34,329 nucleotides of DNA from Oxalobacteraceae bacterium (GCA_021298975.1 JAJTGC010000044.1:1-34329); one strand, 5' to 3'. Positions 1 to 8,046 are shown, counted from the first letter of the stretch. Translations and numbers: made by a program. Notes: generated by a model not told the origin, from the letters alone.

Positions 1-153
1 CGAGCCGAGGTTGCGCTCGATGCTATCGATATCCAGATACTGCTTGACGCCGCCATCTGGCGATGAGGTGATTTCGACCCAGTTTTCAGCTTGCACTGTC
101 AACGTTGTGATTGCCAGCAGGGCGGTTGTTATTGCGCAGACAAATTTTTTCAC
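1..153 (-). CDS. 5' end of a small exported protein, possibly surface-adhesin E-like (partial)
   Basis: The first 51 codons run off the left edge of the window. The start is a GTG at 153, preceded by AAGGA at 161-165 with a 7-base gap. Residues 1-22 (KKFVCAITTALLA then a short hydrophobic run ending VQA) look like a Sec signal peptide with a cleavage site after the Ala. The mature protein begins ENWVEITSSPDGGVKQYLDI followed by DSIERNLG. This resembles the start of the small surface-adhesin E type domain, in which W-V, S-x-D-G, Y-x-D and S-I recur, but too little is visible to be sure. It lies 17 bases downstream of the MFS transporter stop on the same strand, so it may be co-transcribed. Confidence 0.6.
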   Translation of the reverse strand, partial: MKKFVCAITTALLAITTLTVQAENWVEITSSPDGGVKQYLDIDSIERNLGS

Positions 154-170
154 CACAATTTCCTTGTTAT

Positions 171-1391
171 TTATGTTGAAGTCAGGCGCTTGCTCCGGGC
201 AAGGCGCCAAAGCACGAATCCCGTTAAAACAAAAGCCAGTTGTCCGGAAGCCAGTAACAGGACGCTGGAGCTCACCAGCGGTGAGATCACGCCTGCAACT
301 AAAGCTGACAGCATGGTCATGGTGAAGGACTGGCAAGATGCGACGGTGCCCCGAATGTGTGGAAAAAGATCCAGCACCAGCAGCGTCAGGCCGGGCGCCA
401 CCATGGACATGCCCATTGTATACAGGAACAGCGGCGCGACGGTCCAGGGTAACGCGGGCGGAAAGAACAGGTGATAGCCTACATTGGCGATGCACGACGT
501 GATCAGCAGTACAAAGCCGATGATGACTTGCCGTCCGGGCGGTGCAACGCCGGCCATACGGTTGGCTGCCAGCGCACCGAGAAAAATCCCCGCGACTGAG
601 GGCACAAACAGCCAGCTGAATTCATTGGCGCCCAGTTGCAGATGTTGCGTAATTAGCACCGGTGCGGAGGCCACATACAAAAACAGCCCGGAGAAATTGC
701 AGGCAATCGCGCCGGCGCGCAGCTGAAATAGCGGCGACACAAAAATCTGGCGGTAGTTATGCCACAGTGATGCTGGATTGAACGCCTGTCTCCCTGAAGG
801 CGGTAATGTTTCAGGTAGCCTGCGATATCCGACAAACAGCATGAGCAGCGCAAAGATGAACAGCAGTAGAAAAATACTGCGCCAGTCGCGCAGCGTCACC
901 ACCCAGCCGCCGACAATGGGTGCAATCGCCGGCGATATGGAAAAAATCATGGTCACCAGCGAGAGCATGCGTTCAGCCGCAGCGCCTGCATATAAATCGC
1001 GAATGATAGCGCGGCCGATGACCACCCCAGCCCCTGCCGAGACACCCTGCAATATCCGAAATACCCACAGATATTCGACGCTGTGTGCTGATGCGCAGCC
1101 CAGCGATGCGACGGCGTAGAGCGCGAGTGATATCAAAATAATGCTGCGTCGACCAAACGCATCCGACAGCGCGCCGTGCCAGAGAATCATCACCGAGAAA
1201 GACAGCATATACACCGTCAGCGTTTGCTGTACCTCCAGCGCACTCGCACCTAAATTACTCTGGATAGCAGGAAATGCCGGCAAATAGCTGTCGACTGAAA
1301 ATGGCCCCAGCATGGCCAGTGCCGCCAACAAAAACGCCAGCGATCCGGATAACGCGAGATGCGTTTGGCTTTCCTTGGGAGCGGAAGTCAA
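171..1391 (-). CDS. Bcr/CflA-family MFS drug-efflux transporter
   Basis: A 406-residue inner-membrane protein with about 12 hydrophobic segments, the usual length for the drug:H+ antiporter-1 Bcr/CflA subfamily. The N-terminal segment has PFSVDSYLPAFP, the loop after TM2 has the MFS motif A form GALSDAFGRR, and R-I-L-Q-G-V-S-A-G-A-G follows in TM4; all are typical of Bcr/CflA. The likely role is proton-driven export of a small drug or metabolite; the substrate cannot be read from sequence. The start is uncertain: TTG at 1391 is the first candidate after an in-frame TGA and has no clear ribosome-binding site, while the first ATG (residue 27) would cut into TM1. It lies 25 bases downstream of the dehydrogenase stop, so the two may be translationally coupled. 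Confidence 0.85.
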   Translation of the reverse strand: MTSAPKESQTHLALSGSLAFLLAALAMLGPFSVDSYLPAFPAIQSNLGASALEVQQTLTVYMLSFSVMILWHGALSDAFGRRSIILISLALYAVASLGCASAHSVEYLWVFRILQGVSAGAGVVIGRAIIRDLYAGAAAERMLSLVTMIFSISPAIAPIVGGWVVTLRDWRSIFLLLFIFALLMLFVGYRRLPETLPPSGRQAFNPASLWHNYRQIFVSPLFQLRAGAIACNFSGLFLYVASAPVLITQHLQLGANEFSWLFVPSVAGIFLGALAANRMAGVAPPGRQVIIGFVLLITSCIANVGYHLFFPPALPWTVAPLFLYTMGMSMVAPGLTLLVLDLFPHIRGTVASCQSFTMTMLSALVAGVISPLVSSSVLLLASGQLAFVLTGFVLWRLARSKRLTST

Positions 1392-1416
1392 AACAAACGA
1401 TCAGAACAATCGACCA

Positions 1417-2895
1417 TCAGATACCACCCATACACAGATATTTCAGTTCGAGGTATTCATCGATGCCGTATTTCGAGCCTTCGCGTCCGAGGCCAGATTG
1501 CTTGACACCGCCAAACGGGCCGACTTCGTTGGAGATCAATCCGGTATTAATACCCACCATGCCGTACTCGAGTTGTTCAGCCACGCGCCACACACGACCA
1601 ATATCGCGTGAGTAAAAATAGCTCGCCAAACCAAAGTCCGTGTCATTGGCTGCAGCGATGACTTCCTGCTCGCTACTAAAGCGCATCACGGCAGCAACCG
1701 GACCAAAGGTTTCTTCATGCATGATTTTCATGTCTTTGCTGGCATTGGAGAGAACGGTGGGCTGGTAGAACAGGCCGCCCAAGGCATGGGCATGCCCGCC
1801 AGATTCCAATTTTGCGCCCTTGGCCAGTGCATCAGCGACGTGCTCACTGACTTTTTCTACTGCTTGTGCATCGATCATAGGTCCTTGTTGGACACCGGTG
1901 TCAACGCCATTACCCACTTTGATTTTGCCAACTGCGTCTGCAAGTTTCCTGACGAAGACATCATGCACAGTATCGTGGACATAAAACCGATTGGTGCAGA
2001 CGCAGGTCTGACCGGCATTGCGGTACTTTGAAATCATCGCGCCCTCGATTGCAGCGTCGATATCGGCGTCTTCAAACACAATAAAAGGTGCATGACCACC
2101 CAGCTCCAGTGCCAGTTTTTTAATGGTGGGTGCGCTCTGCGCCATCAGAATGCGGCCGACCGGTGTGGAACCGGTGAAGGACAGATGTCGCACCAACGGG
2201 CTGTCACAAAGAACTTTACCGATGGCGATCGAGTTCTCGCTGTCGGCGGTCAGCACGTTGATCACGCCTGCGGGAATGCCTGCACGGTTGGCAAGTTCGG
2301 CCAATGCCAGCGCCGATAGCGGTGTCTGCTCGGCAGGCTTGATCACAATGGTGCAGCCAGCGGCCAGCGCAGGCGCGATTTTGCGGGTAATCATCGCAAT
2401 CGGGAAATTCCATGGTGTGATGGCCGCACACACGCCAATAGGCTGTTTGAGCGTGATCAGCCGGCGGTCTGCGGCCGGGGAAGCCAGCACATCGCCGTTG
2501 ACCCGCTTGGCTTCTTCAGCAAACCATTCAATAAAGCTGGCGCCGTACATCACCTCCCCTTTGGCTTCGGCCAGCGGCTTGCCTTGTTCGGCCGTCATCA
2601 GCGCCGCCAGATCATCGGCATTCGCGACGATGAGATCAAACCAATTGCGCATGATCTGCGCACGTTCCTTGCCCGTCTTGCGCGACCAGGCTGGAAAAGC
2701 GGCGTGGGCAGCTGACACGGCTTGCTGAGCATCCGCCGGGCTCAGGTTAGGTACTTCGACGATAAGGCTGCCATCCGCCGGGTTCGTGACAGGGAAACGA
2801 TTCAGTGCGTCAACCCAGCTGCCATTCAGCCAAGACTGAGATTTCAGAAGCTTGGGGTCTTTAAATTCTGGAACGCCGGGGGTGGCTGATGACAT
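1417..2895 (-). CDS. gabD: Succinate-semialdehyde dehydrogenase, NADP-dependent (GabD)
   Basis: A 492-residue aldehyde dehydrogenase of the GabD branch, which oxidises succinate semialdehyde to succinate in the cytoplasm, the last step of the GABA shunt. Landmarks are ITPWNFP at about 159-165, the nucleotide-binding FTGSTPVGR near 240, LELGG with the general base Glu264, and NAGQTCVC with the catalytic Cys298. EQGKPLAEAKGEV near 103-115 is highly typical of GabD. ATG at 2895 has AGGAG (2901-2905) five bases upstream. No GABA aminotransferase lies next to it, so the exact substrate rests on family resemblance; glutarate semialdehyde is an alternative. The MFS gene follows on the same strand. 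Confidence 0.88.
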   Translation of the reverse strand: MSSATPGVPEFKDPKLLKSQSWLNGSWVDALNRFPVTNPADGSLIVEVPNLSPADAQQAVSAAHAAFPAWSRKTGKERAQIMRNWFDLIVANADDLAALMTAEQGKPLAEAKGEVMYGASFIEWFAEEAKRVNGDVLASPAADRRLITLKQPIGVCAAITPWNFPIAMITRKIAPALAAGCTIVIKPAEQTPLSALALAELANRAGIPAGVINVLTADSENSIAIGKVLCDSPLVRHLSFTGSTPVGRILMAQSAPTIKKLALELGGHAPFIVFEDADIDAAIEGAMISKYRNAGQTCVCTNRFYVHDTVHDVFVRKLADAVGKIKVGNGVDTGVQQGPMIDAQAVEKVSEHVADALAKGAKLESGGHAHALGGLFYQPTVLSNASKDMKIMHEETFGPVAAVMRFSSEQEVIAAANDTDFGLASYFYSRDIGRVWRVAEQLEYGMVGINTGLISNEVGPFGGVKQSGLGREGSKYGIDEYLELKYLCMGGI

Positions 2896-2980
2896 ACGTA
2901 CTCCTGGTTAGCGACGTCTTGAAAAAACAACAGGATAACGGATCTTCACCATCCGGACAGAATCGTCAAAAAACTCAGCA

Positions 2981-3009
2981 TTGGCAAATAAAATTTTTTG
3001 TACTACTGA
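2981..3009 (+). promoter_or_regulatory. Candidate sigma-70 promoter of first island gene
   Basis: TTGGCA (2981-2986) and TACTGA (3004-3009) are separated by 17 bases. The match to -35 TTGACA is good and to -10 TATAAT moderate. The leader to the ATG at 3182 would be about 165 bases, which is long. AT-rich DNA yields chance matches, so confidence is low. Confidence 0.25.
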
Positions 3010-3130
3010 CGGAACAAAAGATATTTCAGTGAAACACAGCTGAGAAGGTAATTTATTCATGAACTTCATATACGAAGAAAAAATTTTTAAAAATTTCTAA
3101 TTCAAGAAAATCAAGGACATGAAAATTCCC

Positions 3131-3156
3131 GAATTAATCATGTTCATGATCAATTC
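3131..3156. promoter_or_regulatory. 26-bp near-perfect inverted repeat, candidate operator
   Basis: GAATTAATCATG (3131-3142), a TT centre, then CATGATCAATTC (3145-3156). Eleven of the twelve base pairs are complementary. It ends 25 bases before the ATG at 3182 and just upstream of the ribosome-binding site. Symmetry and placement suit binding of a dimeric regulator; a hairpin in the mRNA leader is the alternative. No T-tract follows, so it is not an intrinsic terminator. Confidence 0.4.
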
Positions 3157-3181
3157 TAAAAATTAACAAGGCGAGGAAAAA

Positions 3182-4993
3182 ATGAAAATTTTCGGATCTG
3201 GATCAGGTAAAAAAGATATTGAAGAAAAAAATGAAAAGGATAAAAAATCAGAGAACAAATCTGATGAAAAAAAACAGAAAGTTCCTGAAATGAAATCCGT
3301 CACAAAAAAATCTGAAAAAAAAGCAATTGCTGAAGAGGACGGTGGCATTACAAATGACACAAAAATAATTAGCAAAAAAGACAGCTTCAGGATGTTTCCG
3401 ATAGTCTCAGGAGAGCCGGAAGATATTGATTCTGACGATGATGAATATATTGAGGAATGTTTTTCAAAAATATTAAATGAAAAATTTGAAAATGATGAGA
3501 AGGAATTGAATTCTTATGAAAGTAAAAGAAAAAGAATGGAGGAAAAAAGCTCTATAAAAGAAAAAGACACGAAAATGAACAAAGTGGCAGATAGCCCACT
3601 TGAAAAAAATAGTGCTGAAAAAAGGGAAAAATATTCAGTTGCCGCCATGGATTCGCATCGCAGAAACATTTCGGATAGTTTCCCATCACTGAGCTCTCGT
3701 ACTGGTGCTTCGGAGCAGGATGAAAAGAATTCGTCAGCGATACCAACATCACCTCGCGGAAGACCATCGAAAGCACCTGCATTTATGCGCAACCTTTCTC
3801 AGCGGTTGTCCATGGTTCAAGACGATGATCTTCCTCAACAGCAACCAACGAGGACGTCGATGGGACTGGCCAAGCCAGCGCTGGATGCTCTTCTGAGCAA
3901 GCCTTGGACACTTGATGCTGATCAAAAAGGAGATGTCGTATTAAAAAATGTTCCTGATGATGTGCTGAATAAGCTAGCCGATCTCGCCTTAATGATAAGT
4001 GCTAGCAAACACCATAAAGAAAGATCTCATGATGAACAAGAAACCTATATGCGAAGGGAGATTGGGAAAAAATTTCTGAATCTAATACAGAAAAAAACTG
4101 AAAGCGGACCAGAAAAGAAGTATTTCGACTCTCCTGAAAAAATAAAAAATTATCTCAGGGCAAATTTCGGAATAATTGTCGATCCTGAAAAGACTGATAA
4201 AAGAAAGACATTCTCAAGCGGTGATACTGGAAAATCACCTCGTTTAGGTGATGAAAAACCGGATTTTCATGGAAAGCTGATGCAAGAACTTGCGATCAGG
4301 ATGCGTAATCATGAAGTGAATTATGAATTTGGAGGTAAAAATACTGAGGAGATTAACCTCATGAAAAAAAATATAGATCAAGTATTTGTTGCGGCACTAA
4401 CCTCAGAAAAAGTTGAGGGGGCGGATAAAGCCAATTCTGCTGTTACAGCAACTTTTAGAAGAGATTTTCCGAAGTCTACTTATTATTTTGAGGATGAGCG
4501 TGGCATCGCTGTAAAGTTGACTAGTGAAGACGAATTTATTAAGATTTTTGAGGGTTCGGCCGACAAAAATATGGCTTACAAAGTAAGTCATTATTGTAAT
4601 CAAAATCTGCCTATTTTTTTGAAGAATGTAATGTTTTCTCAAATCGCGAAAGATGGATCGCCAATATCTGTACTCAAGCTTTACGACGGAACGCCTTTGT
4701 CCATATCCACTAACATTGTTTCATCATATACGCTGAAAAAATTAGATGATGGCGGTTATGTTTTGAATTACAAAGGCACAGTCGACACTTCGGGCGCTGA
4801 GAAATCTGGGAAAAATACTGCAACGATGCTTAAAAAAGTCGGAGCCGATATTGAGCGAACGGCAGTGCTGATAACCAATGCAACGGCAGAGATAACGTAC
4901 CAAATGCAATTTGGTGCCGATGGAAGTGTTGTTCATTCGTTCAAACCCAGGCTCCGGGCTCAAGGGTGGAATCATGTGTCTGAAAGCAACTAA
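3182..4993 (+). CDS. Unrecognised protein, tandem paralogue A (Lys/Glu-rich N-terminus, shared C-terminal domain)
   Basis: A 603-residue protein that I do not recognise. There is no signal peptide or membrane segment. Residues 1-150 are very rich in Lys, Glu, Ser and Asp and look disordered; 160-240 are Ser/Pro-rich, with SPRG at 190-193 and the phrase FMRNLSQRLSMV at 201-212. A mixed helical region follows (about 240-340), then the domain shared with the next gene from about 360 to the end: TFRRDF (424-429), NQNL (473-476), FLKNVMF, then DGTP (502-505), followed by a beta-rich tail. Over 83 gap-free positions I count 33 identities with the downstream protein. ATG at 3182 has GAGGA at 3173-3177. 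Codons are AT-rich compared with neighbours, suggesting acquisition by transfer. A secreted or effector-like role is speculation. Confidence 0.85.
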   Translation: MKIFGSGSGKKDIEEKNEKDKKSENKSDEKKQKVPEMKSVTKKSEKKAIAEEDGGITNDTKIISKKDSFRMFPIVSGEPEDIDSDDDEYIEECFSKILNEKFENDEKELNSYESKRKRMEEKSSIKEKDTKMNKVADSPLEKNSAEKREKYSVAAMDSHRRNISDSFPSLSSRTGASEQDEKNSSAIPTSPRGRPSKAPAFMRNLSQRLSMVQDDDLPQQQPTRTSMGLAKPALDALLSKPWTLDADQKGDVVLKNVPDDVLNKLADLALMISASKHHKERSHDEQETYMRREIGKKFLNLIQKKTESGPEKKYFDSPEKIKNYLRANFGIIVDPEKTDKRKTFSSGDTGKSPRLGDEKPDFHGKLMQELAIRMRNHEVNYEFGGKNTEEINLMKKNIDQVFVAALTSEKVEGADKANSAVTATFRRDFPKSTYYFEDERGIAVKLTSEDEFIKIFEGSADKNMAYKVSHYCNQNLPIFLKNVMFSQIAKDGSPISVLKLYDGTPLSISTNIVSSYTLKKLDDGGYVLNYKGTVDTSGAEKSGKNTATMLKKVGADIERTAVLITNATAEITYQMQFGADGSVVHSFKPRLRAQGWNHVSESN

Positions 4994-5073
4994 CTTGATG
5001 AATGTTCAGTTGCGTAGCGAATAATCCGATTAGCGCTTATTCGATCGCTGTACTGAATGATATGTTTTTTAGG

Positions 5074-5102
5074 GCGCCGTTGATAGACGGCGCTATTTTT
5101 TT
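5074..5102 (+). terminator. Intrinsic terminator after paralogue A
   Basis: GCGCCGT (5074-5080), loop TGATAG, ACGGCGC (5087-5093), then TATTTTTTT. A 7-bp GC-rich stem with a U-run is a textbook intrinsic terminator. It lies about 80 bases after the stop at 4993 and makes the two paralogues separate transcription units. Its ascending arm and loop start (GCGCCGTTGA) recur in the terminator after paralogue B. Confidence 0.88.
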
Positions 5103-5114
5103 GAGGGATGAAAA

Positions 5115-5168
5115 GTCAAGACGGGAAGGAACGTTAAATTGTATGTCGTTACAAACTTTCGTCTTGAC
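5115..5168. promoter_or_regulatory. Widely spaced 9-bp inverted repeat upstream of paralogue B
   Basis: GTCAAGACG (5115-5123) and its exact complement CGTCTTGAC (5160-5168) are separated by 36 bases. The right arm overlaps TTGACA (5164-5169), which matches a perfect sigma-70 -35 box, though no good -10 box follows at normal spacing before the ATG at 5201. The arms could be paired regulator sites or the stem of a leader RNA. Confidence 0.3.
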
Positions 5169-5200
5169 ACAATCTCACTAGAAATGAAAGGAAATTTGTC

Positions 5201-6838
5201 ATGAGTACCCCCCGATCAGAGCAAAGAAAGTCCGCCAGATTCAAGCAAGAATGCATTGAACAGGAATGGCAAAAGCTTGCAGAGTCAGCCAAAGTGGCTG
5301 ATGCCAAACCCAAACCAGCTATCCCAAAACTGGAACTCCGGAATATAAACGACTTGGGCAGCCCGACAAAAACGCAGGACAAATCAGCGTGGCAATCGAG
5401 TCAATCTGATCGAAGCGCGGATTCTGCGCGGACCCAGACCCAGACTCAGACTCAGTCGCAGACAATCACCACAACGCAGACAACCACCACCACCACCCAG
5501 ACGTATCCGATGGCGCATACGAAACCTGTCATCACCCCAAGAAAGCAAACGAGGTTTGCGCCTGAGACGATTTCGGATGGTGGCTCTGGCCAGGAAAAAA
5601 CAAGCGCGAGAGCAGAAAAAACGGTTGACAGCCCACGGCGAACGAAAATTCTATCGAGGGAGACAGCCCAGTCAAGGTGCTCGGGATCGCCTAGCGTCTC
5701 GACAACGACGACGCCTTCATCATCGCCAGCGGCGACGCCGAGAGAAAAGGATCAATTCGAATCACCGCGAGGCCTGAAAGCCAATCAATTCCGGAAAAGA
5801 ATCAGCACAACATTTTCAAAGGTGGCGCTGGACCTATCCAAACTCAACGACAGGTTGGCTTCAGGCCGTAATAGCCCACCGTCGTCGCCGAGTTCTGCCG
5901 GTCGCGTGTCTCCATCCAAGATAACGCCTAGAAAAAAAGAAAGTGCTTTCGTAAAAAGTCTGCCGTATGAAGTAAGAAATTCGGCAGCAAAATGTTTTAT
6001 CAAATTGCAAAAAGTATGTAATTTTCAACATCCTTTTTCTCCTAGAGAGAGATTGTTGATTTATGCTGGGATGATCGGTGTTCTTTCCGATGTCGGTAAA
6101 GAATACGATTTGAAAAAACTAGAGGCGCTGGCTATTGATGCAGAAAATCGATCAAAAAATATGATTATTGATATGGAGGTCGATCTTTCCGATCCGGCAT
6201 ACAAGTCTTTTATTGCTAATGCAGTGGATGGTGCATTTTTGAAAACATGGGTCAAGGATTCTTCCGACGTAGTCGACTCCAATGGAAATGCTATGGGAGA
6301 CATAACGAAAGTCAGACCAACTTTCATCCGGGATTTCAAAAATTCAACTTATAAAATAAAAGAAAAAGATGGGTCTCTAACAGATATTTCGTCAATCGAT
6401 ACTTTTTTGGATTTTTTTGACAAGCACGAAAATAAAAATATCGGAAAGATAGTGAGTAATATTGCGTCTCAAAATCTTGGGATGTTTTTCAAAAATGTGC
6501 TTTTCAGGCGCGAAGACGAAAATGGAGAGTGTCAGTCGATTTTGCGGTTGACTGATGGAACTCCAATTCAGCCACTTTCAAACTTCAAAGCAACCTACAT
6601 TTTGAGCAGAGATTCCAAAGGTAATGTGATTATTGATTACGAATTGCACTGCGATAGTAGTACAGGAAAGAGTAAACTAAGAGCAAACACAATTGTGGAT
6701 AACCCTCAAACGATAGAAATCGCAGAGAATGCAAATCTAACTATCAAATCAACAGTGGTTATTGAGCCGGATGGCGAGTGGAGCATAGATAATCCTCATG
6801 TATATGCCGAGTTCTGGAATCTGAAAAAGGGTGACTGA
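5201..6838 (+). CDS. Unrecognised protein, tandem paralogue B (Thr/Gln tract, Ser/Pro-rich linker, shared C-terminal domain)
   Basis: A 545-residue protein of unknown function, paralogous to the upstream gene. Residues 78-101 are a low-complexity Thr/Gln tract. About 110-245 is a Ser/Thr-Pro-rich basic linker with SPRR (144-147), SPRG (188-191), several TPR and SPS motifs, and FRKRISTTFSKV (197-208), which parallels the phrase after SPRG in paralogue A. Helical sequence runs from about 248 to 345, followed by the shared domain: TFIRDF (374-379), SQNL (423-426), FFKNVLF, then DGTP (452-455) and a beta-rich C-terminus. No signal peptide or membrane segment is visible. ATG at 5201 has AAAGGAA (5187-5193) upstream. 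The C-terminal half is AT-rich. It converges with the methyltransferase gene, stop to stop 23 bases apart. Confidence 0.85.
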   Translation: MSTPRSEQRKSARFKQECIEQEWQKLAESAKVADAKPKPAIPKLELRNINDLGSPTKTQDKSAWQSSQSDRSADSARTQTQTQTQSQTITTTQTTTTTTQTYPMAHTKPVITPRKQTRFAPETISDGGSGQEKTSARAEKTVDSPRRTKILSRETAQSRCSGSPSVSTTTTPSSSPAATPREKDQFESPRGLKANQFRKRISTTFSKVALDLSKLNDRLASGRNSPPSSPSSAGRVSPSKITPRKKESAFVKSLPYEVRNSAAKCFIKLQKVCNFQHPFSPRERLLIYAGMIGVLSDVGKEYDLKKLEALAIDAENRSKNMIIDMEVDLSDPAYKSFIANAVDGAFLKTWVKDSSDVVDSNGNAMGDITKVRPTFIRDFKNSTYKIKEKDGSLTDISSIDTFLDFFDKHENKNIGKIVSNIASQNLGMFFKNVLFRREDENGECQSILRLTDGTPIQPLSNFKATYILSRDSKGNVIIDYELHCDSSTGKSKLRANTIVDNPQTIEIAENANLTIKSTVVIEPDGEWSIDNPHVYAEFWNLKKGD

Positions 6839-6861
6839 TATTTTGATATTTAAAAAGGTGG

Positions 6862-8046
6862 CTACCGATGTCTATTCGACCCCGCCACCATCTCAAACCT
6901 GAATAATCTGCACTCAATAGCGCCGTTGAAAAACGGCGTTTTTTTTGATTCCTTCAGTCGAAGCATGCGGGGCAGAGTCAGATCGGCAGTAAAGAGGCAG
7001 ACGGTCCAGCCGGCGAAGCGATTTTTCAGTACGCTACCAAAAGCACTGAAAAACGCGATTGCCATGGCATCGGGTTCCTGGGTACTGTCGCCGCGTACGT
7101 CGATTCGTTCGCCATAGGGCGGGTTGGCGATCAGCAGGCCTGGTGTGTCGGTCGGCAGTTTGACTTCTTGTGCTTCGATCTGTTTGAGCGGGATCTCGAA
7201 AGGAATACCGGCGCGTTCCAGATTATTGCGTGCCATGACCAGCATGTCGCCGGAAATATCGCTGCCGAAAATGGTGGGTGTGGTCGGCACATTTGGCGCA
7301 GGCAGGGCTTCGCGCATTGCTTGCCACTCAGTGGCTTCAAAGTTGTGAAATTTTTCGAAGGCAAAGGAACGGTTGATACCCGGTGGTATGCCTGCCAGCA
7401 TTTGTGCCGCTTCGATCAACAAAGTGCCCGAGCCGCACATCGGATCCAGTAGTGGCGTGCCCGGCGTCCAGCCAGCAACCCGGAGCAAGCCGGCGGCCAG
7501 ATTTTCGCGCAAGGGCGCGTCGCCTGTTTCCAGGCGCCAGCCACGTTTGAATAATGGCTCGCCGGAGGTATCCAGATAGAGCGTGACGGTGCGCGCGTCC
7601 AGAAAACCTGAAATCCGCATGTCGGGTGTACGAGTATCTACCGAGGGGCGCTCGCCTTCGCGGTCGCGAAAACGGTCGCAGATCGCGTCTTTGATCTTGA
7701 GGGTGATGAATTCCAGACTTTTCAGCGGCGATTTGATGGCGGTGACATCGACACGAATGGTGTGACCGACGCCAAACCAGTTTTCCCACGCCGATGCCAG
7801 TGCCAGATCATAAATATCATTTTCGTTCGAGTAGCCGGTGTGTCCGATACGCAGCAATACGCGAGAGGCGATACGCGAGTGCAGATTGATGCGCATCGCG
7901 TCAGATAATTGGCCGGAGCAGTGCACACCACCGGGGACCTGATTGTGTACTTTCAGCGTGCGACTCTGGGTGGCGATTTCGCCGAGTTCGGCAGCAAGTG
8001 CAGCTTCGAGTCCGCGGGGGCAGGGGCAGAAATAGGAGTGATTCAT
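6862..8046 (-). CDS. THUMP-domain class I SAM-dependent RNA methyltransferase (RlmL N-terminal/YpsC-like)
   Basis: A 394-residue protein with an N-terminal ferredoxin-like/THUMP region (about 1-165) and a Rossmann methyltransferase domain. DPMCGSGTLLIEAA (201-214) is the SAM-binding motif I and NPPYGER (308-314) is the catalytic N-P-P-Y motif of N2-guanine methyltransferases. The family modifies 23S rRNA guanine (G2445 in E. coli RlmL); this length corresponds to the stand-alone m2G module without the RlmK half. The exact target base is inferred. ATG at 8046 has AAAAGG about seven bases upstream. The 3' coding end carries the terminator of the convergent paralogue B. Confidence 0.85.
   Translation of the reverse strand: MNHSYFCPCPRGLEAALAAELGEIATQSRTLKVHNQVPGGVHCSGQLSDAMRINLHSRIASRVLLRIGHTGYSNENDIYDLALASAWENWFGVGHTIRVDVTAIKSPLKSLEFITLKIKDAICDRFRDREGERPSVDTRTPDMRISGFLDARTVTLYLDTSGEPLFKRGWRLETGDAPLRENLAAGLLRVAGWTPGTPLLDPMCGSGTLLIEAAQMLAGIPPGINRSFAFEKFHNFEATEWQAMREALPAPNVPTTPTIFGSDISGDMLVMARNNLERAGIPFEIPLKQIEAQEVKLPTDTPGLLIANPPYGERIDVRGDSTQEPDAMAIAFFSAFGSVLKNRFAGWTVCLFTADLTLPRMLRLKESKKTPFFNGAIECRLFRFEMVAGSNRHR
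6921..6946 (+). terminator. Intrinsic terminator of paralogue B, embedded in the convergent methyltransferase gene
   Basis: CGCCGTT (6921-6927), loop GAAA, AACGGCG (6932-6938), then eight T. It sits about 80 bases after the stop at 6838, as in paralogue A, and its ascending strand GCGCCGTTGA matches that of the first terminator. On the other strand these bases encode KKTPFFNGAIE near the C-terminus of the THUMP methyltransferase, so the same DNA serves as protein code and terminator. Confidence 0.8.

Larger units (their letters stand above)
2896..3181. other. AT-rich divergent intergenic region
   Basis: These 286 bases separate gabD (minus) from the first island gene (plus) and hold no credible gene. 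The right half is much richer in A and T than the flanking housekeeping DNA and contains a perfect 16-base palindrome AAATTTTTAAAAATTT at 3081-3096. A candidate promoter lies at 2981-3009 and a longer inverted repeat at 3131-3156; both are listed separately. Confidence 0.6.

Noticed and set aside
171-2895. A dedicated efflux-plus-dehydrogenase pathway for one compound
   Set aside because: gabD and the MFS gene are adjacent, but nothing in either sequence ties the transporter to semialdehydes or GABA.
3000-5200. hrp/PIP-type boxes upstream of the island genes that would indicate type III effectors
   Set aside because: No pair of TTCG or TTCGC half-sites at the right spacing was found before either gene.
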